Position numbers and translations under genes: made by a program. The notes under the pieces were generated by a model, which saw only the letters and a program-made list of their open reading frames with translations, made no database searches and was not told the DNA's origin. Positions 43,443 to 52,935 of a stretch of 64,000 nucleotides of DNA are shown piece after piece; position 1 is the stretch's first letter; the number at the start of each line of letters is the position of its first letter. The DNA comes from Thiodiazotropha sp040791665 (GTDB lineage Bacteria > Pseudomonadota > Gammaproteobacteria > Chromatiales > Chromatiaceae), in NCBI GenBank assembly GCA_040791665.1, contig JBFNNX010000017.1:124001-188000 (forward strand). The letters run 5' to 3'.

Positions 43443-45044
43443 ATGAATGTTTGGTTAGCTACGTTAATTCAATCAATTTTACGAGCATTCGGTCTCAAAT
43501 CTCTGGACAGGCAGTACTTTGTATCTTATTTGTTGATTTTCGTCTTCGCGGCTATGACCGTCGTTACTCTCTTCACCAGTCTTGGCTCTGATGCGACATC
43601 AATCAATGTAGCCGGCAGGCAACGTATGTTAAGTCAGAGGGTGGCGAAAGAGGCATTACTTGCTGCGCAGTCCATCGAGTCTCGCGAAACGGTGAGTAAT
43701 ACCATTGCGCTTTTCGAAAGTTCACACCAGAATCTGCTTAATGGCAATGAAAAGATAGGTATTCAGGCAGTTAGCGATCCTGCAATCCAAAACCAACTGA
43801 AAAAAGTCGAAGGGCTATGGAGTGCCTATAGGAAATCGATTGACACCTATCTTGAAAGTCCCTCTACTGAGGGGCTGAATGCCATACATACACAATCACC
43901 AGCAGTCCTGAAAGAGATGCACAAAGGGGTCAACATGATAGCCTCTGCAGCCAATGAGGCGGTGAGGGCACAGAAGATATTTACCCTCGTTATGGCAGTC
44001 GGAATAGTCCTTTTAGTCTGGTTTGGACGCATGTTCGGTACAGTAATTCTGATGAAGAATATCGAGCTATTGAAAGAGCGATTGATCGCGGTATCAAAAG
44101 GAGACTTCTCTCGTCCGTTGAAAGTCACCTACACCGATAATGAGATAGGTGAAACGTTTACCGCCTACAATACAATGCTTGATCAGGTTGGAGAGATTGT
44201 TAGTAGTGTTGAACATACTTCCAAGCATGTTCAGTTCGGCACAGAGAAGGTGGCTCAGACGCTGCAAAATACCAATGACGGTGTTCGACAGCAACATAGT
44301 GACTTAGAGCAGGCTTCCACAGCGATGAGCCAAATGGCATCCACCGTACAGGAAGTGGCCAGGAATGCCACCCATGCGGCTGATGCCGCCCGGCATGCGG
44401 ATAAAGAGGCTGGCTCCGGACGTATGATTGTCACCGAAACAATTACCAGTATTGAAAACATGGCTAATCAACTGGAAGAAACATCTGATGTCATGAAAAA
44501 ACTTGAAAAGGACAGTCAGGAAGTAGGTCAGGTGCTTGAAGTGATCACCGGTATTGCTGAACAGACAAACTTGCTTGCGCTGAATGCCGCCATTGAAGCT
44601 GCCCGTGCGGGGGAGCAGGGTCGTGGTTTTGCTGTTGTTGCCGATGAGGTGAGAACCTTGGCTAAGCGAACTCAGCAGTCTACCGAAGAAATACGCCAAA
44701 TCATTGAACGACTCCAGGGGGGTACCAGTGAAGCTGTTAATGCCATGATCTCGAGTAGGGAAATTGCGCACAACAGTGTTGAACAAAGTAGCGAGGCTGG
44801 CCAGGCATTAGATAAGATTGTGGAATCGGTATCCAGCATCAATGACATGAATGTTCAGATAGCAACTGCCGCACAGCAGCAAAGTAGTGTGGCTGAAGAG
44901 ATCAACCGAAGCATTTCCAACATCGCCACGGTTGCCGACTCGACGACACAGGCGGCAAGTGAGGCGGTTAATTGCACATCATCTATTCAGCAATCAATGT
45001 GTCAACTGAATGAGCTGATAAAGAGGTTCAAGGTTGGCGGATAA
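43443..45044 (+). CDS. Methyl-accepting chemotaxis protein with PilJ-type sensor domain
   Basis: ATG 43443 follows GGGGAG at six bases; the in-frame ATG at 43419 lies inside that site. The 533-residue receptor has a TM helix (about 25-45), a periplasmic PilJ-like domain beginning INVAGRQRMLSQRVAKEALL, a second TM (FTLVMAVGIVLLVWFGRMFG), a HAMP linker and the cytosolic coiled-coil with the signalling tip VITGIAEQTNLLALNAAIEAARAGEQ cut into the usual GRGFAVVADEVRTLAKRTQQ. The PilJ-like sensor is shared with NarX-type nitrate sensors. No che genes are near. Confidence 0.93.
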   Translation: MNVWLATLIQSILRAFGLKSLDRQYFVSYLLIFVFAAMTVVTLFTSLGSDATSINVAGRQRMLSQRVAKEALLAAQSIESRETVSNTIALFESSHQNLLNGNEKIGIQAVSDPAIQNQLKKVEGLWSAYRKSIDTYLESPSTEGLNAIHTQSPAVLKEMHKGVNMIASAANEAVRAQKIFTLVMAVGIVLLVWFGRMFGTVILMKNIELLKERLIAVSKGDFSRPLKVTYTDNEIGETFTAYNTMLDQVGEIVSSVEHTSKHVQFGTEKVAQTLQNTNDGVRQQHSDLEQASTAMSQMASTVQEVARNATHAADAARHADKEAGSGRMIVTETITSIENMANQLEETSDVMKKLEKDSQEVGQVLEVITGIAEQTNLLALNAAIEAARAGEQGRGFAVVADEVRTLAKRTQQSTEEIRQIIERLQGGTSEAVNAMISSREIAHNSVEQSSEAGQALDKIVESVSSINDMNVQIATAAQQQSSVAEEINRSISNIATVADSTTQAASEAVNCTSSIQQSMCQLNELIKRFKVGG

Positions 45045-45114
45045 TACGACTAGGGCCAATTGGATTAGTGTTAGCAGGCTCGTAGCCGGATCACCCCGCA
45101 GATTGAGCTGGGCA

Positions 45115-45696
45115 CTATTTTTTTAGTTTGATTACGAGGCTATTGATGCTGTTCTCTTTGGCGAGGCGCCGAACAGCACTCAATTGGGACTGGGAATGAT
45201 AGGGACCGCTACGCACACGGTGATAGGTGTCACGATTGTTGATGCTCACCTTCTGGATCTCCGCCTCGATACCGATCAGTGCGAGCTTTGCCTTGAGACG
45301 GTCCGCATCCTGATGTTTTCTGAATGAGCCCATCTGCAGAACAAAGCTATGTTGCTGTCGATCCGGAGTGGTGGATCTGTCCCCGGAGGGTTTGGCCGGG
45401 GTGTCGTCATCTGGTGTAACGATCTCCTCATCGGGTATGACAACCTCCATCTCAGGCAGGATGGTGTAGAACTCGAATGTGGGCTTGGGGGCGTTGCGGT
45501 GCTCCTGCTTGGCGGCCTCGGGGCGTGGCGAGAGAACCCCGGGAACGCTGTTCGTGGACAGGCCGGGTCCCAGTTTCAGCCAGGCCAGGCCCATCAGAAA
45601 GGCACCGATGACGATGCCGCCGAACATGTGGAACAGGCAGCTGCCGCTATTCTGGCGCTTCTTCTTTTTACGGGCGCGATGCTTATAGTCAGCCAT
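45115..45696 (-). CDS. SPOR-domain membrane protein
   Basis: ATG 45696 begins four bases after the argS stop, giving 193 residues; an upstream in-frame ATG overlaps argS. The N-terminus is basic (HRARKKKKRQ), followed by one TM helix (MFGGIVIGAFLMGLAWLKLG), a Pro-rich acidic linker and a C-terminal SPOR domain (FVLQMGSFRKHQDADRLKAKL, RVRSGPYHSQSQLSAVRRLA). SPOR domains bind denuded peptidoglycan at the septum, and related FtsN-type proteins sit next to argS in many gammaproteobacteria. Confidence 0.9.
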   Translation of the reverse strand: MADYKHRARKKKKRQNSGSCLFHMFGGIVIGAFLMGLAWLKLGPGLSTNSVPGVLSPRPEAAKQEHRNAPKPTFEFYTILPEMEVVIPDEEIVTPDDDTPAKPSGDRSTTPDRQQHSFVLQMGSFRKHQDADRLKAKLALIGIEAEIQKVSINNRDTYHRVRSGPYHSQSQLSAVRRLAKENSINSLVIKLKK

Positions 45697-45700
45697 GGCG

Positions 45701-47461
45701 TCACATCTTCTCTGGCGCTGAGACGCCAAGCAGATTCAAGCCGTTTCGAACGACCTGCCGTGTAGCCAGGATGAGCTGCAGCCTGGCATCTCGCAGTGCG
45801 GTGTCCGAGATGAGGAATTTATGGGCGTTGTAATAGGTATGGAAGTCGTTAGCCAGTTCACGCAGGTAGTGGGTCAGCTGGTGGGGCTCTTCATGAAGCG
45901 CGGCAGCCTCGACGGTTTCCGGAAATTTGGCCAGACTGGTTATCAGGGCTTGCTCGTGGGGTTCGTTCAACAGGGCGTAATCGATCGCTGTCGGATCGCT
46001 CTCGAAAGGGATCGACTGCTCGGCGGCCTGTTGGAACACGCTACAGATCCGGGCATGGGCGTACTGCACATAGTAGACCGGGTTATCGTTCGATTGGGAC
46101 TTCGCCAGATCGAGATCGAAATCCATGTGCTGTTCGCATTTGCGCATGACGTAAAAGAAACGGGCGGCATCCGCGCCAACCTCCTTGCGCAGCTCGCGCA
46201 AAGTGACGAACTGGCCGGAACGGGTGGACATCTGCACCTTCTCACCGCTGCGGTAGAGAATCGCAAACTGCACCAGCAGGACATCCAGTTTGGAAGGATC
46301 GTCGCCCAACGCCTGCAGGGCCGCCTTCACCCGCGGTACATAACCGTGGTGGTCAGCGCCCCAGACATCGATGACCCGGTCGAAACCGCGTTCCAGTTTA
46401 TCCATGTGGTAGGCGATGTCGGATGCAAAATAGGTGGTCTGTCCATTGTCGCGTATCACCACCCGGTCTTTTTCGTCTCCGTAGTCTGTTGAGCGAAACC
46501 AGACAGCACCGTCCTCGTCAAAGAGGTGCCCGGCACTGCGCAGCCGTTCTATGGCCCGGGTTACCGCGCCGCTCTCCGTCAGGCTGTGCTCGGAATACCA
46601 CTCATCATAGTTGACGCCAAACAGACCCAGATCATCGCGAATGTCGTCGAGAATGGTGTTGAGGCCCAGTTCGAAGACAAAACGGTAGCGGTTATCTCCC
46701 AACAGCTGCTTGGCGCGATCGATAAGTCCATCGATGTGGGCCTCCTTGTCTCCGCCAGCGGGTTCGTCCGCGGCTACGCCCTGGAAAACCGAGTCCGCAT
46801 CGTGTTTGTAGGTCTCCCCGTGGTCGCGGTGCAGCGTGGCGGCGATGTCCCATACATAGTCCCCCCGGTAGCCGTTGGCGGGGAAGGTCAGGTTTTCGTC
46901 ACAGAGTTCGAGATAGCGCAGCCAGACCGAGGTGGCCAGGATATCCATCTGTCGACCGGCGTCATTCACATAGTACTCTCGATGCACATCGAAACCGACA
47001 GCCTCCAGCAGATCGGCCACCACCGATCCGTAGGCAGCACCTCGGCCATGGCCTACATGGAGCGGGCCGGTGGGGTTGGCAGAGACGAATTCGACCTGAA
47101 TGCGCTTGCCTTCGCCCAGGTCGCTGCGGCCGTAGCCGTGACCTTGGTTGATGATGGCGGGTATCAGACTGTGATAGGCGGTAGCGGTCAGCGTAAAGTT
47201 GATAAATCCCGGGCCGGCGATATCGCAACGTTCGATCAGGTCGGATGGAGGCAGGGCATCGAGCAGTCTCTGGGCAAGATCCCGGGGATTGGTGTGGGCG
47301 GGTTTGGCCAACACCATTGCAATGTTGGTGGAGAAATCCCCGTGTCGGCTATCTTTGGTGCGCTCGATCTTGGGGAGAGCGACTGCCTCTTGGGGTATCG
47401 CACCGTCCGAGATCAGTTGCTGTAGCGCTACCGTAACCAGTTGCTCTATCTTCTTCTTCAT
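45701..47461 (-). CDS. argS: Arginyl-tRNA synthetase
   Basis: The 586-residue class I synthetase has the HIGH-type motif HVGHGRG (135-141), an N-terminal tRNA-recognition domain (HGDFSTNIAMVLAK), the KMSK-equivalent VQMSTRSGQFVTLRELR, and a C-terminal DALR anticodon domain (HYLRELANDFHTYYNAHKF). It charges tRNA-Arg. It is first in a two-gene unit with the SPOR protein. Length is typical. Confidence 0.97.
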   Translation of the reverse strand: MKKKIEQLVTVALQQLISDGAIPQEAVALPKIERTKDSRHGDFSTNIAMVLAKPAHTNPRDLAQRLLDALPPSDLIERCDIAGPGFINFTLTATAYHSLIPAIINQGHGYGRSDLGEGKRIQVEFVSANPTGPLHVGHGRGAAYGSVVADLLEAVGFDVHREYYVNDAGRQMDILATSVWLRYLELCDENLTFPANGYRGDYVWDIAATLHRDHGETYKHDADSVFQGVAADEPAGGDKEAHIDGLIDRAKQLLGDNRYRFVFELGLNTILDDIRDDLGLFGVNYDEWYSEHSLTESGAVTRAIERLRSAGHLFDEDGAVWFRSTDYGDEKDRVVIRDNGQTTYFASDIAYHMDKLERGFDRVIDVWGADHHGYVPRVKAALQALGDDPSKLDVLLVQFAILYRSGEKVQMSTRSGQFVTLRELRKEVGADAARFFYVMRKCEQHMDFDLDLAKSQSNDNPVYYVQYAHARICSVFQQAAEQSIPFESDPTAIDYALLNEPHEQALITSLAKFPETVEAAALHEEPHQLTHYLRELANDFHTYYNAHKFLISDTALRDARLQLILATRQVVRNGLNLLGVSAPEKM

Positions 47462-47628
47462 CGCGTATGTGGAATTGCCAGTTTCAAGGGCGGCAAGGAT
47501 ACCAGGAATCGTGCTGCTCGGGGGAGGGGGGTATCTAAATTTTGGTCAGAAATGGTTCATTTCCCGGTCATTTGCTTGTCATTGCAACTCCCTACACTTC
47601 ATATAGTGATGAATTCAGGGAAAAAATC

Positions 47629-47979
47629 ATGTCTGTAGAAAGACGTTACAATAAGCGTTATCCCATGAAGGGAGAGGTCTATATCCGCTATCGCAGGCAG
47701 CAGGTCTTTCCCGCCAGTGCGGCAAACTGCTCTAAACAGGGGATCTATCTGCGCACCCGCAGTCTGACCATGCTGACAGGGGCGATGGTCGAGTTGGATT
47801 TTTTCCATTCCGGCAGGCATTGGACAATCACGGGTATCGTCACCCACACCCAGTTGGACGGGGTTGGCATCATGTTCTGGCGGCCGCAACCGGAACTATA
47901 TAATGCGGTGATCGCCGCCGCATCCCGTATTCAGCCTGTCGGCCATCGGCACGGCATGGCTAGCGAGGCCGTCATCTAG
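47629..47979 (+). CDS. PilZ domain protein
   Basis: ATG 47629 gives 116 residues; the open frame starts earlier but the family start is here. It begins SVERRYNKRYPMKGEVYI, where the RxxxR part of the cyclic di-GMP motif is seen as RRYNKR, and continues with ASAANCSKQGIYLRT as the second part ((D/N)xSxxG). It is a single PilZ domain that likely binds cyclic di-GMP and acts through a partner. GGG lies 9 bases before the ATG. It is monocistronic and divergent from argS. Confidence 0.85.
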   Translation: MSVERRYNKRYPMKGEVYIRYRRQQVFPASAANCSKQGIYLRTRSLTMLTGAMVELDFFHSGRHWTITGIVTHTQLDGVGIMFWRPQPELYNAVIAAASRIQPVGHRHGMASEAVI

Positions 47980-48139
47980 GGCCTGTCAACCGTCCTGGGA
48001 CTCTCAATCCTGTCCAGCAGGACCGAATGGGGGGTGCAGTCGCTAGCGGCCAAATCCATTTACTTTGGCTGACAGATTCACCGCTTGTTTTAACCCCGAC
48101 CGCCGATACTTGTGACGAACCTCCCTGTGGATTCGATGA

Positions 48140-48159
48140 TTGTCATCTTTGTGTAACAT
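48140..48159 (+). promoter_or_regulatory. Pho-box-like site upstream of phoB
   Basis: TTGTCATCTTTGTGTAACAT has the two 7-base half-sites (TTGTCAT and GTGTAAC) with a 4-base spacer, as in PhoB sites. It lies 46 bases before ATG 48205, suggesting autoregulation of phoB. Confidence 0.6.
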
Positions 48160-48204
48160 ATCTCCTGTTTAATGGCTGACTTCATAGTCAATATGGGTGC
48201 AGCG

Positions 48205-48897
48205 ATGACAGTCCCGAAAATACTGGCTGTAGATGATGAACCGGCAGTTGGCGAGATGCTGCGGTTTATTTTGGAGCAGGACGGGTTTCAGGCAGATTTT
48301 GTCGAGGATGCGACCCAGGCCATCAATCAGATACGCAAATCCAAGCCTGATCTGATTCTGCTCGACTGGATGTTGCCGGGTATGAGCGGCCTGGAGCTGG
48401 CGGGCAGGTTGAAGAAAGATCGGGAGACGGCATCGATTCCGATCATTATGCTGACGGCCAAAGGTGAGGAGGATGACAAGGTTCGCGGCCTCGATATCGG
48501 TGCGGAGGACTATGTCACCAAACCCTTCTCCGCCAGGGAGCTGCTGGCCAGAATCCGCTCGATCCTCAGGCGTGTGTCACCCCTGCTTGCCGGGGATCTG
48601 CTCGAGTGTGACGGTCTTGCCCTCGATCCAGTGAGTCATCGGGTAACCTCCGACGGGGAAGGTATCGAGCTGGGGCCCACCGAGTTTCGGCTGTTGCACT
48701 TTTTCATGTCTCATCGCGAAAGGGTCTTTACCCGGGGCCAGCTGCTGGATCAGGTGTGGGGCACCAACGTCTATATTGAAGAGCGCACTGTGGATGTCCA
48801 CATCCGGCGTCTGCGTAAGGCACTGGAACCCACCGGCAAGGATAAGTTGCTGCAGACCGTACGTGGTGCGGGCTATCGATTCTCGGGCAAGTGCTGA
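48205..48897 (+). CDS. phoB: Phosphate regulon response regulator PhoB
   Basis: ATG 48205 (TVPKILAVDDE) is preferred; earlier in-frame ATGs at 48172 and 48193 have no family support. The 230-residue regulator has a receiver with the DDE acid pair, phospho-acceptor Asp in ILLDWMLPG and VTKPFS lysine, then an OmpR-type winged helix (GPTEFRLLHFFMSHRERVFTR, RTVDVHIRRLRKAL). It activates pst genes under phosphate starvation. The usual partner phoR is not downstream; pstSCAB-phoU follows instead. Confidence 0.93.
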   Translation: MTVPKILAVDDEPAVGEMLRFILEQDGFQADFVEDATQAINQIRKSKPDLILLDWMLPGMSGLELAGRLKKDRETASIPIIMLTAKGEEDDKVRGLDIGAEDYVTKPFSARELLARIRSILRRVSPLLAGDLLECDGLALDPVSHRVTSDGEGIELGPTEFRLLHFFMSHRERVFTRGQLLDQVWGTNVYIEERTVDVHIRRLRKALEPTGKDKLLQTVRGAGYRFSGKC

Positions 48898-48994
48898 TCC
48901 CGGAAACAGGCTATTGTCCCGCTCACACCGCTGCAAGCAGAGTAAAGGGTAAACCGAACAAGACGATAAGAGGGGCTTTTTTCTCCTGCATCGG

Positions 48995-49014
48995 CTTGTC
49001 ACAAAACAGTCATA
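48995..49014 (+). promoter_or_regulatory. Pho-box-like site upstream of pstS
   Basis: CTTGTCACAAAACAGTCATA contains two CTGTCAT-like halves (TTGTCAC and CAGTCAT) with a 4-base spacer, 108 bases before the pstS start. It fits a PhoB-activated pst promoter. The rest of the gap 48898-49122 has no gene. Confidence 0.65.
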
Positions 49015-49122
49015 TCTCTCTCATTATCTATTCATCTTTACGGCCTATCCTCTAGCGCCTGATTACAACATTCGCTCAGTTATCTGGTTACTGAGTTCTC
49101 TTAAGTAAGGAGAGATTGAAAC

Positions 49123-50166
49123 ATGAACAAGCTGATTTCAGCGGCGGTTGCGCTTTCATTGACCGGTTTCGTCGGCATGGCCTCCGCACGTGACTACATC
49201 AGTGTGGTCGGTTCCTCAACCGTCTACCCTTTCGCCACCGTGGTTGCCGAGCAGTTCGGCAAGACTAGCAAGTTCAAGACCCCCAAGATCGAGTCAACAG
49301 GCTCCGGTGGCGGGTTGAAGCTTTTCTGTGCCGGTGTGGGTGTCGAGCATCCCGATATCACCAACGCCTCACGCCGGATCAAGAAGTCCGAGGTCGATCG
49401 TTGTGCGGGCAATGGTATCAACGACATTATCGAGGTGAAGGTCGGTTACGACGGGATCGCCCTGGCCAACTCCAAGTCGGCCCCCCGATTCTCCGTCTCA
49501 CGCAAGGACATCTTCCTGGCGCTGGCCAAAGAGGTTCCTGATCCGAAGGATCCCTCCAGCGGTAAATTGGTAGCCAATCCCTACCAGACCTGGAAAGAGG
49601 TCAACAGTGAGCTGCCTGACATGGCAATCGAAGTCTTAGGTCCTCCCCCCACTTCAGGTACCCGCGACGCCTTCGCCGAGTTGGCGCTGGAGGGCGGCTG
49701 TAAGAAGATCGACTGGATCAAGGCGATGAAGAAGAAGGACAAGAGGATGTACAAGTCGATCTGCCACACTGTGCGTGAAGACGGCAAATACATCGAAGCC
49801 GGCGAGAACGACAACCTGATCGTGCAGAAGCTCGAGGCCAACAAAGGCGCCCTGGGCGTGTTCGGTTACAGCTTCCTGGATCAGAACTCCGACAAGGTTC
49901 AGGGTTCCCTGATCGATGACGTTGAGCCGACCTTCGAACTGATCGCGGATGGCAGCTATCCGGTTTCGCGTCCGCTCTACTTCTACGTGAAGAAAGCGCA
50001 CATGGGCAGGATCCCGGGGATCGAGAGCTATCTGGCTGAGTTCACCAGCGAGAAGGCCTGGGGCGATGACGGTTATCTGGCCGATAAGGGCCTGATCCCG
50101 ATGCCCACCGAAGAGCGCAAGGCGTTCAAGAGCGATGTTGAGTCCAAGACCTCTCTGAAACTCTAA
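49123..50166 (+). CDS. pstS: Phosphate ABC transporter substrate-binding protein PstS
   Basis: The 347-residue exported protein has a signal peptide (NKLISAAVALSLTGFVGMASA), then the PstS phosphate-binding features: VVGSSTVYPFATVVAEQFG, ESTGSGGGLKLFC, the GIALAN strand and PPTSGTRDAFAELAL with the TSGTRD phosphate-contact loop. AAGGAGAGATTGAA precedes the ATG. A terminator at 50189-50227 separates it from pstC, favouring high PstS levels. Confidence 0.96.
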   Translation: MNKLISAAVALSLTGFVGMASARDYISVVGSSTVYPFATVVAEQFGKTSKFKTPKIESTGSGGGLKLFCAGVGVEHPDITNASRRIKKSEVDRCAGNGINDIIEVKVGYDGIALANSKSAPRFSVSRKDIFLALAKEVPDPKDPSSGKLVANPYQTWKEVNSELPDMAIEVLGPPPTSGTRDAFAELALEGGCKKIDWIKAMKKKDKRMYKSICHTVREDGKYIEAGENDNLIVQKLEANKGALGVFGYSFLDQNSDKVQGSLIDDVEPTFELIADGSYPVSRPLYFYVKKAHMGRIPGIESYLAEFTSEKAWGDDGYLADKGLIPMPTEERKAFKSDVESKTSLKL

Positions 50167-50188
50167 CACCTTCAATATGAGCTGAAGG

Positions 50189-50227
50189 AGCGGCTGTCTC
50201 TTGCATAAGGGGCAGCCGCTTTTTTTC
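50189..50227 (+). terminator. Attenuating terminator between pstS and pstC
   Basis: AGCGGCTG (50189-50196) pairs with CAGCCGCT (50213-50220), followed by seven T residues; the loop contains a small CTT/AAG hairpin. Partial read-through would leave PstS in excess over PstCAB. Confidence 0.85.
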
Positions 50228-50240
50228 CGGATTTCATGAC

Positions 50241-51623
50241 ATGCAATCGTCCACGCTGATCATTGTCTTATTGGGCCTCATGGCATTGGCCTACTACATG
50301 GGGCGTAAGCGCTCCCTTAACCTGGTGAGCGGTCGGGTCAGGGATCTCCATTCGCTCCCATCCTATTACGGTATTCACACTGCGCTTTGGTGTGGCTTTC
50401 CAGCGCTGCTGTTGTTCGTACTCTGGATCTCCTTTGAGGGCTCTGTAGTGACGGCGATGGTGGTGGACAGCCTGCCGGCGGAGATTCAAGATCTGCCTCC
50501 TGAGCGGCTCAATCTGGTTATGAACGATATCCGCAACCTCGCCCAGGGGGATATCGTCTCGCAGTCGGTAGATGAGACGATGCAACGAGCCGCCGACCAC
50601 TACGCCTCGTTGCTGCGTATCAGCGACATGGCCCTGTTCGTTGTCGCCCTATCGGTAGCGATAATCGGCGGCCTGTTGGCGCAAAGCTCCATCAACCGCC
50701 ATCAGCGCGCCCGAAACCGGGTGGAAAAGGCGATCAATTTCTTTCTGGTCTCCAGCTCCTCGCTGGCGATCTTCACCACTATCGGTATCGTATTGTCGGT
50801 GCTCTTCGAATCGATCCGCTTCTTTCAGCAGATACCGATTACCGAGTTCCTGTTCGGCCTGGAGTGGTCGCCCCAGACAGCGATTAGAGCGGACCAGGTC
50901 GGCTCCTCCGGGGTCTTCGGTGCGATCCCGCTGTTCGCCGGCACCTTTCTGATTACCCTGATTGCGATGTTCGTGGCCGTGCCCATCGGCCTGATGTCGG
51001 CGATCTACATGGCGGAATACGCGGGTAAGCATTTCCGCGCCCTCGCCAAGCCGGTTCTGGAGATATTGGCCGGCATCCCCACGGTCGTATATGGCTTCTT
51101 TGCCGCTTTAACAGTGGCCCCGTTTTTCCGTGACATGGGAGCCTCACTGGGATTGAGCGTCTCCTCCGAGTCGGCCCTTGCCGCGGGCGTGGTGATGGGG
51201 ATCATGATTATCCCCTTTGTCTCGTCCCTGTCGGACGATGTCATCAATGCGGTGCCCCAGGCGATGCGCGACGGTTCCTACGGGCTGGGGGCCACACGCT
51301 CCGAAACCATCCGCCAGGTAATTATCCCGGCGGCCCTGCCGGGCATCGTCGGTGGCGTGCTGCTGGCCGTGTCGCGGGCCATCGGCGAGACCATGATCGT
51401 GGTGATGGCCGCCGGCCTCTCCGCCAACCTGACCGCCAACCCGTTGGAGGCGGTGACCACGGTTACCGTGCAGATCGTCACCCTGCTGGTGGGCGATCAG
51501 GAGTTCGACAGTGCCAAGACGCTGGCGGCGTTTGCCCTGGCCTTGGTGCTGTTTGTCATCACCCTGGCCCTCAACATGATCGCGTTGCACATCGTGCGCA
51601 AATACCGTGAACAGTATGAATAA
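50241..51623 (+). CDS. pstC: Phosphate ABC transporter permease PstC
   Basis: The 460-residue membrane protein is longer than E. coli PstC (319) because of an N-terminal extension of about 150 residues with two extra TM helices (STLIIVLLGLMALAYYMG; MALFVVALSVAIIGGLLA). The permease domain has the EAA loop region (AMRDGSYGLGATRSETIRQVIIPAALPG) that docks to PstB. It forms the Pi channel with PstA. It overlaps the pstA start by several bases. Confidence 0.94.
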   Translation: MQSSTLIIVLLGLMALAYYMGRKRSLNLVSGRVRDLHSLPSYYGIHTALWCGFPALLLFVLWISFEGSVVTAMVVDSLPAEIQDLPPERLNLVMNDIRNLAQGDIVSQSVDETMQRAADHYASLLRISDMALFVVALSVAIIGGLLAQSSINRHQRARNRVEKAINFFLVSSSSLAIFTTIGIVLSVLFESIRFFQQIPITEFLFGLEWSPQTAIRADQVGSSGVFGAIPLFAGTFLITLIAMFVAVPIGLMSAIYMAEYAGKHFRALAKPVLEILAGIPTVVYGFFAALTVAPFFRDMGASLGLSVSSESALAAGVVMGIMIIPFVSSLSDDVINAVPQAMRDGSYGLGATRSETIRQVIIPAALPGIVGGVLLAVSRAIGETMIVVMAAGLSANLTANPLEAVTTVTVQIVTLLVGDQEFDSAKTLAAFALALVLFVITLALNMIALHIVRKYREQYE

Positions 51624-52914
51624 TCTGCAGCAACAACACGACAGGACGATGGTACGGGTGCAACAGGGGCTGGAGCGTCGCTATCGTCAGGAAAAACGAT
51701 TTCAACGAGTCGGTCTGGGGGCGATCGTCCTCGGCCTGGTGTTTGTCTCGTTCCTGTTTATCAGCATCATCGCGAATGGCTACACCGCGTTCCAGCAAAC
51801 CTATGTGAAGCTGGATATCAACTTCGATCCCGAGCTGATAGCGCCGCTGGGTGAGACGGACCCGGAAGCGCTCTCTGGGGCCAATTATGGCGGACTGGTC
51901 AAAAAGAGACTGCGGGAGATGTTTCCCGAGGTCACCAATCGCCGTGAAAAGAAGGTTCTCTACAATCTGGTGAGCAGCGGTGCCAGCTTTCAGTTGCGGG
52001 ACATGGTGATGCAGGATCCCGCCTTGATCGGTACGCAACAGAGTGTCTGGCTGGTGGCGGACGACGATGTGGATATGCTGATCAAGGGACACATTGACCT
52101 CAATGTGCCCGAGAGCGACCGGCGCATCAAGAACAACCAGATGGTGTGGATTCAGTCGCTGCAGGCGGATGATCGTATCGAGAAGCGGTTCAACAAAATG
52201 TTCTTCACCGCGGGCGATTCCCGCGAGCCTGAATTGTCGGGTATCAAAGGCGCCGCCTATGGCTCCTTCTTTACCCTGATGATCTGTTTGCTGATCTCTT
52301 TCCCGGTGGGCGTTGCCGCGGCGGTCTATCTCGAGGAGTTTGCCCCCAAGAACCGCTGGACCGACATCATCGAGGTCAACATCAACAACCTGGCGGCAGT
52401 GCCATCCATCGTCTTCGGCCTGTTGGGCTTGGCGGTGTTCATCAATTTTTTCGGTCTGCCCCGGTCGGTGCCGCTGGTGGGTGGACTGGTGTTGGCCCTG
52501 ATGACTCTGCCGACAATCATCATCGCCAGTCGCGCCGCATTGAAGTCGGTGCCGCCGTCGATCCGCGAGGCGGCGCTTGGGGTTGGGGCGTCGCCGATGC
52601 AGACCATCACCCATCATGTGCTGCCGCTGGCGATGCCGGGTATGCTTACCGGCACCATCATAGGCATGGCTCAGGCGCTGGGCGAGACCGCGCCCCTGCT
52701 GATGATCGGAATGGTGGCCTTCATTGTCGACATCCCCGGCGGGCCCTTCGATCCGTCGGCGGTGCTGCCGGTGCAGATCTACCTCTGGGCCGACAGTCCG
52801 GAACGGGCCTTCGTCGAGCGCACATCCGCGGCCATCATGGTATTGTTGGGCTTCCTTATCAGCATGAATCTGTTGGCCGTCTGGCTGAGAAAGAAATTTG
52901 AGCGGCGTTGGTAA
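51616..52914 (+). CDS. pstA: Phosphate ABC transporter permease PstA
   Basis: ATG 51616 overlaps the pstC end by 8 bases; a GTG at 51607 is also in frame. The product (432 residues) has an N-terminal TM and a large periplasmic insert of about 170 residues (QTYVKLDINFDPELIAPLGE), then the permease core with the EAA loop SIREAALGVGASPMQTITHHVLP. E. coli PstA is 296 residues; the long insert matches the long PstC and is seen in marine and sulfur-oxidising lineages. Inference: the two extensions may interact. Confidence 0.94.
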   Translation: MNNLQQQHDRTMVRVQQGLERRYRQEKRFQRVGLGAIVLGLVFVSFLFISIIANGYTAFQQTYVKLDINFDPELIAPLGETDPEALSGANYGGLVKKRLREMFPEVTNRREKKVLYNLVSSGASFQLRDMVMQDPALIGTQQSVWLVADDDVDMLIKGHIDLNVPESDRRIKNNQMVWIQSLQADDRIEKRFNKMFFTAGDSREPELSGIKGAAYGSFFTLMICLLISFPVGVAAAVYLEEFAPKNRWTDIIEVNINNLAAVPSIVFGLLGLAVFINFFGLPRSVPLVGGLVLALMTLPTIIIASRAALKSVPPSIREAALGVGASPMQTITHHVLPLAMPGMLTGTIIGMAQALGETAPLLMIGMVAFIVDIPGGPFDPSAVLPVQIYLWADSPERAFVERTSAAIMVLLGFLISMNLLAVWLRKKFERRW

Positions 52915-52935
52915 GCCAATGCAAGCGAGGTAAGT

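Noticed and set aside
45042..45055. TAATACGACTAGGG resembling a phage T7 promoter
   Set aside because: The central CACTATA part is missing and no phage genes are near; chance similarity after a stop codon.
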